24,285 bases of DNA from Zancudomyces culisetae (taxonomy: Eukaryota; Kickxellomycota; Harpellomycetes; Harpellales; Legeriomycetaceae), in NCBI GenBank assembly GCA_001969505.1, contig LSSK01000289.1, positions 1 to 24,285 on the forward strand. The letters run 5' to 3'. Numbering within the stretch: position 1 is the stretch's first letter; each line of letters opens with the position of its first letter. Positions 8,601-18,831 of this stretch are shown in pieces. Made by a program: the position numbers and the translations under genes. Below the pieces are notes generated by a model. It was not told where the DNA came from. It searched no databases and was given only the letters and a program-made list of their open reading frames with translations.

Positions 8601-11600
8601 TGTCTTCTCCTCACTCGCAACTTTATACTCTTCATAATCTTTATTCGTTCCTCATCAACGCCAACGCCAACACCAACACCAACACCATCAGCTTTTACCA
8701 TCGTTTCTGTTTTTACTTGTGTCTCCTTATTTTCTTTCTGTACTACACTGGCTCTACTATTTTCGTACGCATCCTCAACTTCTCTAGCGACATCAAACTC
8801 AGTATACTCCTCAAATGCTCCAAATACCAACATTGCAACTGTTCTTTTATATTCCTCAAGTTCATTGGTTCCTATAGCCATCCCCATATTGAACTCAGCG
8901 CCTAGTCCCGGAGGCCCACTTTGTCCAGGTCTATTCGGTGTTAGAGTGGCTTGGAAAAATTGCTCTAGAATCGTGTTTTGTTCTGTTTCATCGCTCATTT
9001 CATCTGTTGCTATCACCTCTTCGTCATCATTACCAATAGTAATACCACCATTGTCATCATCATCATCATCACCACTATTCATGTTCATACCACTCTCGTC
9101 ATTTTTGGAATTCAAGACCTCCAACATACTAATAAACACTCTGGCTTTTTCCCGGTACACTCGCTTTACTGTCTCTGGAACGTGGTTTTTGAAATAATTA
9201 TACGTTATTTTATCACTCGACCCAGCCCTTTGCAACCCAATGTTACTCATCTCTGCACTCCAAGTGATACTAGCCCTATTCCCATAAAATCCCCCACTCA
9301 TTCCAGGCCGATGTGAATAATGCTGGTAATGATCTTGCTTTGGCTCACTTAGCCACAGCTCGCGTATCGTTTTAAACGCCAACACCCTAACCGATTTTTC
9401 TTCGTCTTTTACACACCGCTTTAGCAGCTCAATGCCAATTCTTACCTGGAACATCTCACCAAACACAAGCTTATTGTGTTTCTGTAGCTCACATACTTGT
9501 TTAAGTATTTTTATCGCCCTCTTTCGAACATTTACACCCTTATCTATTATTCGGTTGATTATGAGGTTCAAAAAGTACCGTTGTGTTGATAATGCTATTT
9601 CATCACTATTATTTTCTGAGCTTTTACCACTACTCTCTTCATTGTTTTTACCCTTTCCAACACTTCCTACATGCAAAAGGCGATTTCTCTCGGCCTGTAA
9701 CAAGTACTTGCCAACCAAATCCACAGTTGCTTCTCTTACCAATGGTGAATTATCCTTGAGTCGCATGGCTATGGCTTTTTTGAGCTTGGATCTGCTTTTC
9801 TTTTGCAATAAATTGGGTTTTTTTGCTATTACCAAGCCAATTCCCTTTATTGTCTTGGTGCGGATTGCAACAATTGGCGAATCTAAATTCGAAATCAATA
9901 GCTTTAGCATGGGTCCGAAATCAGTCGCCAAAAGCTCCATCTGTTTGTTTATGTTTTCAGTACCTTCGTTGTCATCACATCCTTTTCCCACCTCCAGTCC
10001 ATAATTTTTTGTTTCAATACTACCCACATCATCCATTCCTGTAAGATTTCCGTTGTTAGTATTGTCTACATCATCAATATCAATATCAATACCGCCTGGT
10101 CCATCTTCATTCGTTCCGTATATTGCAAAATTTATCCATTTTTGTATCTCAACCTCTTCAATTTTTTCCACCTCTTTCGTCTGTTCTACCTCATTCAGCT
10201 CATCCTGCTTGATCCCCTTGTTTTTGTCACATTTGTCCTGCTCAACTCCCCCCTCTCCCCCCTCTCCCTGGTCACCCCCTTTTGCTCTTCTTTTTTTCAT
10301 GCTATGTACACTCTTTGTAGCTTTTTGACTTCCCTTTTTACCCTTCCTACTGCCCTTTGTGGCCTCGTTTTTGTCTTTCAATAAGTCCCTTCGATCGTTT
10401 TTAGCTCTTTCAAGCTCAATGATCCAATGTGTCGCATAGAAATACACCGCACTGGCTCTAGTTTCATGCCGCATCTTCATTTTTTGTAGCATTCGTACGT
10501 GTAAAATAAACTCCTTTCTGCTAATTACCGGTTTTGGAACTTTTTTGCTTTCCAAAACCAAGATAAAACTACTTATTTGTGACAGTAACTCTATACAAAC
10601 CCCTTTAATTCCTACATCCACCCCAGAAAGTGTTACTGCTGACGTCGGGATCATATCATTATACTTATTGCTGTGATGTTGCCCTCCATTAATGATAGCC
10701 ATCACCTGCACCACTACCGTGCGCAAAAACAGTGCTGATACTGGCCAGTCCACCAACTCAGCCGTCTCTATTGCATCTTGAACCACTGTTTCAAGTATTT
10801 CTTTGTACTCTGCCTCGACACCAGTTGTATTGCTCGCACCCTTATTTCTCCCAACCCTACTTCCACCACTCGTATTATTAACACTACCAACACTATTTGC
10901 TCCACCACCCTTTATTGATCGCTGGATCAAAAACTGGGCTATCTGCTCTGCATTATCCTCCGCCTCTCTGGCTGTTTCCTCAAACTTTCCTATCCATTTA
11001 CCTTCTTCTTTTTTGTCCTGTGCATTCTTTTCACTCTTTACCTTCATTTTTAGTCTTTCTTTTATATCTTTGATGTATCCATGCTGCCCAACTAGAGTAT
11101 TGTCTCGCATAAACGAAATAAAACTCGATTGTATGAGTCTAAGAATCACATACGACGAAAAATGAATACTTTTTGTTCTCCTTGATTCTAAACCAACTTC
11201 AATACCTGTTCTTCCACCACATCTCTCTACTCCCACACCCTCCATTCGATAAAAATCCTTCTTGCTCCATGTAAGCGTTCTGGTTATTGCGCTTAGTATT
11301 TCCTGCCGCATCCAATATCGTTGTGGTGGGCTATTTTCATATATTGCAAACATTAGATTTTTGCAATCCCTAAACATCCCTTCTCTCAGTCGCTTACTAA
11401 CCCATTCAGACGCAGCGTCTTCGTTTTGTTCATCATTCATATCATCTTCATCCATATCTGTACTTTTTTCGTCTTCATCTTCATCTTCCTCGCTGCCATC
11501 ATGTTTTTTCACTCGACCTTTCATTCTTTCCTTTTCTTTATATGCCCCTTGTGCCCCTGATTTTACGTTGACATTTGCTTTTGTTTTCCCCCCTCCTTTT

Positions 11601-13887
11601 TTTTTCCCTTTCTTTTTCCCTCTCCCTCCTCCTCTTCCACTCCCCTCTCTTTTCCCTTTCCGTTCCTTTTCTTGAGCTTGTTCCTCCCTTTGGAATACTT
11701 CTGAAATTGTCATGAACCCCAACGCAATAATAGAACTCTCTGGTAATAGCCTTCGCTCCACAAGTACCACCAACTGGACTATAGCACCGCGTAACATATT
11801 ATAGAGCTGCTCAAATCTATGCTGATTCAGTCCCCCCTCCTTACCACCAACACATCTACTTTGTATCGTCCTTAATATCAACGTTTTTTTGTCAAACCCT
11901 TTACCACCTTTATACTCCATCATTTCCTGTATAGTCTCGGTGTATATGCTGCAAACTAATTTTACTGCCTGTCTGATACTCGACTCTGATATCTCCTTCT
12001 GAGTTGCCTTTTCCAATGCTAGTATTTTAAACAGGAGCATTGATGCGCCCAGCATTTGTTGGTTTGCTTCCAATATTTCCTTTATTTTCATCATCTGTGA
12101 ATTACTTTCTTCTTCTTCATCATCATCATCATCATCATCATCTTGTTTAGCATACCGACGTCCAGATTGTTTTTTATTTTGCCTCTTTTGTGTTTCCTGT
12201 AACACCATTCTTCTTAACCCCATACTTTCTCCTGACTCATAGCACGTTTGTTCTAAGATTTTCCCCAACTTCCTCAACAGCCCATCTTGCTTTATCCCAT
12301 CAATCGCATTGGATTCCCTTTGTTCCAAGAGTTCCCATATTTTTCTAAGACCTTTTGAACTCATAACCATCCCTTTGCCACTCCACTCGGCCCACGTGAA
12401 AAACCGTTCCTTATACTTTTCTTTGTATTCCTCTTCGTTTTGCATGTCATTTTTTATGTACTCTTCCTGTTCTATCACACTTTTTATGATTCCCTCAATA
12501 CTCTATTTGGTCAATTTATTGTTCATTCAGTTTATTTAAAGAAAACTCGTCAGTTGATATGATATCTGTCTATTTTTCATGCAACCCACTTACCTCTTGT
12601 TCCTCTTCTTCATCATCAAGTTCGTATGTATCTGTTTTCTTTTCATCTACTTGTACAAATATTAAAATCATATTTAGTTTGTATATTTAAGAATCTAAAC
12701 ACTCAGAAATACCATCTGCTCCTCATCAGATCAACTCATATTGCTTTGGCTTTACCTTTTACCCCAGCCTTTGCTTTCTTGTACCTCTTTTCCTCCTATA
12801 ATTTTATAGTTTGATTTTTTTTTAGTGATATCTTCAATACCAATCCATTGCACTTAATCTCTCATCCTTGTTTCTTGGATGTTAGTGCCCCAAAATGTGT
12901 TATTTTGATACAAATTCATAAAATATAAAAATTACCTTATCATCCAACTCTTCATGTTCTTGATGTTCAGTTGAGTGTTTTCGTTTTTCGATCAAGACAT
13001 TTGTATTCTCAGCAGTTACTTGCTGATCAATTTTTAGTCTCACGCTTTCTGTTTGTTCGTATAATCGTTCTGCTTCGGTAATATAAACTTTCACAACCTC
13101 ATTGATTCTTTCTTGACTTTTATTCTCGTCTTCAAGCTGACTATCTGTTATTTGTTCCTCAACAGCACATTCTAATGCCAGATTTATTTGCAATAATATA
13201 TTTATTATTTGATTACTTTTTATACATACATTTTGGTCATTCAAACCAATAAGTCTGTTCACTTTTAAAGATACTCACCTTCTTGCTTGCTCGAGTTTTT
13301 AATAAAATTACTCTGTACGATCTCTGTTAAATCTCTTACAATTCCATACTCATTTCTCGCGCAATCGTCGAAAATCTCGTTTCTGACGGCTGTATCATTA
13401 TTGAATTGCCTACACGTAGTTGTTTATGATATTTAGTATCTCTTATACCCAGTATGTATAAACTGTTATAGCATTATCACATTCGATAGCATTATAAAAT
13501 CAAAGGGGAATTACAGATTTAGATATTTGCTCCTATTCGCTTTCAGCGTATTAAGAATTCGGTTTCGAACATTCGTTGCCAGCTGCGGTTGATCATGGAA
13601 CTGGAATATGTCATTTATCCTCCTCTCATTTTCGTTTATTTCGCTAATTTTAACCTCTTTATCGCTGTCGTACTCCTGATTCTCCACAGCCTCAAACCCT
13701 TTAATGGTACCTAAGTTTATGAATAAAACCGCTGTTGGAATTATGCTCCAATTCGTAAAATTTACAGTATAAAAAAGGGGTATTTACTTGTATCCGGTTG
13801 TGTAAGAACAGTTAATGGAAAGTATTTCAGTGCTTTTGCAAGAGTAAATTCAGAGAGATTTTCATTCCCTGATTCTGGATTGTCCAT
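5693..13887 (-). CDS. SCC2: Sister-chromatid cohesion loader Scc2/Mis4/NIPBL, 7 exons
   Basis: Scc2 with Scc4/Mau2 loads cohesin onto chromosomes and stimulates its ATPase. Proposed exons: 13788-13887, 13515-13710, 13279-13409, 12936-13171, 12756-12795, 12594-12646 and 5693-12502. All junctions are GT..TAG and in phase, giving about 2521 aa. Diagnostic HEAT sequences: LDSPIVAIRTKTIKG near 1123, RLKDNSPLVREATVDLVGKY near 1164, VNVRKRAIKIL near 1240 and KDEEKSVRVLAFKTIRELW near 1285. Near 2040 comes IQQGLVHPLRC, followed by YESFIH, matching the NIPBL QGLVHP and PGFIH region. The first exon contains ALKYFPLTVL, resembling the N-terminal PL segment of yeast Scc2 that binds Scc4. The protein is larger than yeast (about 1500 aa) because of Asp, Lys and Asn tracts. 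The six upstream exons are inferred from phase; without them the ORF is open only to 12502 and its first ATG is at 12445. Confidence 0.86.
7375..7403 (-). repeat. Asn-coding trinucleotide run in SCC2
   Basis: A pure TGT/GTT run on the plus strand is read as a poly-Asn tract in the SCC2 frame, followed downstream by a Gly run from the adjacent ACC repeats. It is an in-frame microsatellite in a predicted disordered insert. Confidence 0.85.
8656..8693 (-). repeat. GCCAAC/ACCAAC hexamer repeat coding Gly-Val in SCC2
   Basis: Six-base units in tandem on the plus strand encode an alternating Gly-Val stretch in SCC2. The unit keeps the frame, so copy-number change would only lengthen or shorten the dipeptide run. 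Confidence 0.8.
12109..12143 (-). repeat. TCA/TCT trinucleotide run coding an Asp/Glu tract in SCC2
   Basis: A long ATC/TCT run encodes nine or more Asp followed by Glu residues near residue 375 of the assembled protein. It is one of several acidic tracts in this gene (others near 8368-8412, 9050-9074 and 11470-11495). Confidence 0.85.
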
Positions 13888-14251
13888 TGTATTACGCCCT
13901 GCCAATATCTACACTGGAGGTTGAATGCCAGGGAAGAAAAGTTTTTCTGTTTATGTTTTTGCGTTCTTGGTGCTTTCTCGTACGCTTGACGTTATTTGTT
14001 TTAAACTAAAAGTGTGCTCATTTTACAAAGCGATATAGTTGAAAGAAAAAAGAATAAAGGAAAAAAATCATTGATCCAGTTAAACTTTATTCACATGTAA
14101 AAACAGCAATTTCATTGTGTTAATTTGTTTATTTATTTATTCTCAACAATATTTTGTTCTTTATTTAAACTTATTGGTGTTAGTTGAACTCTTAACAAAA
14201 TTAGAATAGACATACATCAAAATTAATGGAAAAAAGGGGGAAATGCTTAAA
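13888..14251. other. Intergenic region: SCC2 upstream sequence and LYS9 3' end
   Basis: These 364 AT-rich bases lie between two minus-strand genes. They must hold the LYS9 polyadenylation site and the SCC2 promoter. I see no ORF, RNA gene, or MCB-type ACGCGT cell-cycle box; an ACGTCAAGCG string near 13980-13992 is the only GC-rich motif. Confidence 0.5.
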
Positions 14252-15991
14252 TTAGAATTTTTCTTCAACACAGTAGATGTTCTCACCTACTAGGGCGTCC
14301 ATGATTGGTACATAAATGTCTGGAGTCATTGGAGCCAAAACACCAGCGGTGGAAATCTTACCGTCCAAGATCATTTGGGTGGCAATACCACATGGAATTC
14401 CAACAGTTCTAGCCATTGAGGTGTATCCATTTGGAAAACCGTAGTCAACAAGGGTTGAGGTGCGCACCTCGTTGGTACCATCAGCGTTTTCTACACCAAA
14501 CTTGTGTTGCAAAATAACCATATCGCGCTCACCAGGGCCGTACATCATCAACTCTTCCAAACGAGCACAAAGTGTGTCTAGATATGTTCCTCGCTTGGCG
14601 ACCTGTATGGTACTAGAGGTTATTCCGAGCCAGTGAATTCCATGAATGATTCTTTCGCGGAGCTCTTGGTCGTTTGTTTGGATTCTTGCGGATACAGCGG
14701 CAAGTAGCTCGCCTGCGTTGGCTGGGTTTGCACCGACAAGGCGTGCAGTGAGCACGTTCCAGGTGAGTGGCTCTGTTGAAGACTTGGATAGGAATTCTTG
14801 TTCAGTAGTATCCAAGAATCCAATATCTACAAGGGCTTTAACAAACTCTGGGAATCCTTGGAATCTCAAAGTACCTCTAATAACGGTTTGAGCTTCTGGG
14901 ATGTTGTATCTTTCCTTGTAAATTGATGAGTCTCTGTTTGGATATCCTACCAATGCAAATGCTGGGTATACAAAAATAGGTTTTGCGGATTTCATCAGAT
15001 CCTTTCCTGCAATGTTCACAATCTGTCCATTTTCCCAGAACTTGGCATCATTCATCAAGGCCATCAACACACCTCTTGCTGACCAACTGAATTTGTATCC
15101 CAATGGATTGTTGCTGGCCTCTGGTGCTGGGAGACCACCACAGAATGATACAAAGGACTTGATTTTTCCACCTTCTCTGTGTACTTCGTCAATGGTCTTG
15201 AGTGCGTAGAAGTGATCAATTCCTGGATCCAATCCAACTTCATTAAGACATACAACTCCTGCGTCCTTGCATTGTTGGTCATATTCCATCATAGCTGGTG
15301 AAACGTAACTAGTTGTAACTACATGCTTCTTGTGCTTGACTGCTGACTTGATTACTGTAGCATGGTGTGTGTATGGAATCAAACTATTTTTATTTTGTGT
15401 GTGCGTGTGTTAGTTGGTTTTTTTTTTTGTTATTGACAGTTCCTCTCTACAAGTTTGACAGATATTAAATGCGATAATCTTACCTGATGACCAAATCATG
15501 CTCGGCGATAGCGGCATCTAGTTGTGCCTCATCACTGACGTCAACTGACATGGCTCTGGTTCCTGTGAACTTTCCTGCCAATTCTTGGGCCTTCTCGATT
15601 GTTCTACATCCTATTTTGATATTATGATTTTATAACGTTGATTGCATGTGTCTCTTTTTTTCATCCGGTTTGGCGCACCACACTGGAATCTCTAACTACA
15701 CACAGTGTCATGAAAAAAGCAAAAAATAAAACCAGAAAACTATGGTATCACATACCTATGGTAACAATGTTTTCTGGTCTTCGGACCAACACCTCAACAC
15801 AAGGTGCGGCTACGAACCCTGAACCCAACAAAAGTATTTTCCTATTTTTTGATACAATCCTATATTTTAGCGTTGTTTCTTCAAAGACGTGGCACTCTTC
15901 TTTCCATGTATCCCCTTCACAGTTTAGATGGTTAACAATGTCAGGATGGTACAGTATGCTATGTGTTTTGCTCTTACTTTTGGCCTGCCAT
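14252..15991 (-). CDS. LYS9: Saccharopine reductase (saccharopine dehydrogenase, NADP+, L-glutamate-forming), 4 exons
   Basis: Lys9 converts aminoadipate semialdehyde plus glutamate to saccharopine with NADPH, the penultimate step of fungal lysine synthesis. Proposed exons are 15978-15991 (14 nt), 15756-15841, 15484-15610 and 14252-15383, giving 452 aa against 446 in yeast. The joined N-terminus reads MAGQKKILLLGSGF, the expected Rossmann nucleotide-binding start, followed by CRTIEKAQ. The third exon ends HDLVIS and the fourth continues LIPYTHH. Family signatures in the last exon include KKHVVTTSYVSPAMME, NEVGLDPGIDH, CGGLPAPEASNNPLGYKFSW, YPNRDSSIYKERY, RGTLRFQGFP, LCARLEELM and STLVDYGFPNGY. 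All junctions are GT..TAG and keep phase (2, 1, 2). The first exon carries only four full codons and part of a fifth; its ATG is the only one seen that joins in frame. Identification is very secure and exon 1 is likely. Confidence 0.94.
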
Positions 15992-17323
15992 ATTCAAATT
16001 ATATTATTCACTCTGATTTTATTGAATTTTTGCTTAAACTTTTTTTTTTGAGTGCACCCTTCCTCACCTATTTATAATTCTTTTTTCTTTTCTTTTTTCT
16101 TGTGCCTAAGAAAAAAAAAGGATGTATACACATGGATTTTCAAGCTCACTCTTCCCCCACCCACTATTTTTTTCTGATCCTCATTGAAATCTATGGCTAG
16201 AAGGTGTAAGTTGGCATCGCAAAATCAAACTGCACATGTAATTGGTCGATTTCAAAATATTTTTTTTTCAAGGAAACTGTGTAAAAGTCTCTCAACCCCA
16301 AACCCGCTTGAGTGGGACACTAGTTTTCTTCTTCTTCCATCCGTTTCCCTCCTCCTGAGTAACCTTCCTTTGGGATTCAATTGAACTAACTGTCAATCTC
16401 TAATGAATCAGTTATATTATTTTGTGTGTGGGGAGACTGATTCGACTAAAAAAAATAATGCCTCCCCATTGACATAATTAAAGTGCAAAAAAAATCGTTT
16501 GGCATTCTATCATTTAATCCACTCGCTTATTCAGTCATAGTTTTATTAATAATTCTCCGAAATCTTATTAATTTTATCGATTTTAGAACCAGTTTGGTGA
16601 GGGAGAAAGAAAAAACACAAAAATTCTTTACCAATAAGTAATCAAATCTTGATGCAAATGATTCAATAAGTTGGATACATGTTCATTCACTTTAAAACCA
16701 TTTCAGCACTCAATGTTTTGATCTGCCATATACATGCAGGTGTAAAAATGACACTTTTTTGTATATAACCAGAAATATATTATCGCAGCCAATGTCTGTG
16801 CAATCCCAGCAAAAAATATATATACAGGCTATTGACATTGCAAAACAAAACCAGATAAATCACGGCCCGTTCCCGCTTTCAGACAAATTAAAACAATAAC
16901 CAAAGCCTGGGTGTAACGCTACGACCAACTCCTCCCTTCGGAATTCATTAGCACCTTGTTCTCAATTATCTTGGGTTTCTGTTCATTTATTCCACATTCG
17001 TTTCCGTATTAACGCCACTTTTTTTGAAACGTAAAAACAACAATTGTGTGATATTTATTTTTTTTACTTTAATGCAAATGACAAAAATGTAATAGTTGTT
17101 AATCAATCATTAATCGCTTAACCCTAAATGGATTAAAAGTGGTTGTTAGCTATCGTTCAAAAATACCAAATTTGAAATGATCAATAAGACTCCTTCAATA
17201 GATAGCAGGATTATTGAGTGTATACCGGTTTTGCTATGTTAAAGCAGATATTTCCAGTTAATAATAAATTAAATGTTCGACATGGTGGATATTAGTGGAA
17301 AAATGCCACCACTATCTACAACC
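15992..17323. other. Long non-coding region upstream of LYS9
   Basis: About 1.33 kb lie between the LYS9 start and the 3' end of the aspartic protease, both minus-strand. The stretch contains pyrimidine-rich tracts at 16077-16100, which would serve as purine tracts in the LYS9 leader, and scattered AT-rich runs. An ATG-less plus-strand frame at 16184-16384 has no recognisable family. No tRNA, snRNA or transposon signature was seen. It presumably holds the LYS9 promoter and the protease terminator. Confidence 0.5.
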
Positions 17324-18831
17324 TCATATACCAATTAATGACACAACCAACTTACCAAACCCGATTGAACGACTTTCCATATCAAATGTGGTATGCCACC
17401 CCTTCAAAAACGCCTGGCCGAGAACCCATGTCTTTTCCTATAAGTATTGCACGCATATCTCTATTAACACTATTCCCTGTTCGCTTCCAAAGCAAAACAA
17501 AAAAGACATCTCCCTGATTTAGAAAAGTATAACAGATATATATATTAACAAGCTAAAGTTATGTTTTCTTACAGAATTCTGACTTGAACTGAATGCAGAT
17601 ACACATCTTCCAGATGCAAGTTTGAAAATATAGTTTTCAGGTTTGATGTTAAGTTTTACTCCCCCTAAAGAAAAAGTGACTGTCTTTCGATTTCTGGGAT
17701 CACAATCAATTGAATAGACTCCCAATCTCTCATTAAATTCTCCAGCACCAATATATTTATTAATTGTCTCAGAGTCCCTAGCCGGTAAAACGACAAGTGT
17801 TGTTCCAGTATCAACAATACCCAAGTTTGCATTTATAAAAATGCTCTTATTTCCAAGCTTTATATCCGCCAATGGTAGTCGCCAATACCTCTTGTCGTGT
17901 GTTGGAGCATAGGTTATAGGGCCAGTAAATCTTTCAGGGTTTACACCTCCCAAGACGACCTCGGCGCACTGTTTTCCGTGTTCAACTACTCTGTCTATCC
18001 AAAACGAAAACTTTGGGCTATCTATTTCGCCATCTTTTACCATTCTGTAGAATGGCTGTTTACCTTGTGACTTGCTAATCCCTGGGTATCCCAATCCAAA
18101 TACACCATCGAAATTCATTTTTCCAAAAAATGGCCCTTCGTGTATTGAAACTCCAAAATCTTGGTTGTGTAGTTCTACATCTCCAATCTTAAGCCTATCA
18201 TTGGCCAACTTTCCAATCATTTCTCCGGTACCATAACTTATTGTGAACCTGTTGTTCAAGTCTACAAATGTTGGAGAAAGTTTAGGGTCAAATCTTTTGT
18301 GTAGCATACATGGTAGCGATGTACAATGCACAGATGGTACCCAGAAATCTGAGCTTCCTGTATCAAACACAACTCTGAACTTCTGTCCTGGGGTTCCAAG
18401 TTCAACATCACCGTGGAAATTCAGCCTTTTATCGCTTATCAGAGGAACGATTACTGTTTTATTATTTCCTCTTGCTGAAAATGATTCAAGTTTCAAGTCA
18501 CTTTTGTTGTCGCTAGGTGTGCTAAATCTATCAATAGCATTTTCCAGTTTTAGGTACTGCTCCATGCCCATTAAAATATCATCTTCATGACCTCTATTCA
18601 CGCATAAATTTAAATTTATTCTCTGTAAAAGCAAAAATAAAAGAATACAAGAAACCAAGTGACAAGTCCTGATATTACAGCCGAATGAATATATTATGGG
18701 CTTTGGTACAAATCGAATATAGATATAAACCAACTGAATATATATCGAGTCAGTACTTACAGTTCAAATCCATTTGAACAAGCCAGAAGAGTGAATACCG
18801 CCAGGTATGAAGTTATCTCCTTTGTGAACAT
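17324..18831 (-). CDS. Secreted pepsin-like aspartic protease (family A1), 3 exons
   Basis: Proposed exons are 18761-18831, 17573-18593 and 17437 down to 17324 (the last end uncertain), about 401 aa. Exon 1 encodes MFTKEITSYLAVFTLLACS, a signal peptide. A propeptide-like region follows to about residue 80, then the two-lobed enzyme: GDVELGTPGQ, catalytic DTGSS (D101) with FWVPS, a Cys pair (C114/C119), the flap YGTGEMIG (Y144), and the second catalytic DTGTT (D285). A late Cys pair, SIDC and GRCVSAF, matches the C-lobe disulfide. The third exon supplies TWVLGQAFLKGWHTTFD and SIGFG, the conserved W-LG..FL..YYT.FD..N.R.GFA block that the long ORF alone lacks. Read without further splicing, it ends GKLVVSLIGI; a GTAAGT at 17355 offers another splice, so the tail is open. 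It is probably vacuolar or secreted, and no GPI signal is evident. Confidence 0.88.

Noticed and set aside
8415-9197. Plus-strand 260-aa ORF opposite SCC2
   Set aside because: Ser/Thr/Pro/Phe-rich translation is what antisense of Asp/Glu/Lys-rich codons gives; the SCC2 frame carries the conserved protein.
12900-13262. Separate 120-aa coiled-coil protein
   Set aside because: It has no ATG start (GTG only) and its core is exon 4 of SCC2, bounded by TTAG and GTAATT in the right phases.
13511-13887. Independent 99-aa two-exon gene upstream of SCC2
   Set aside because: It forms a valid short ORF, but the GTAATT at 13514 joins in phase to further exons that lead into SCC2, and the N-terminus resembles Scc2. 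One gene explains more of the sequence.
16184-16384. Plus-strand 66-aa frame upstream of LYS9
   Set aside because: It starts at TTG, has no family match, and lies in the LYS9 promoter.
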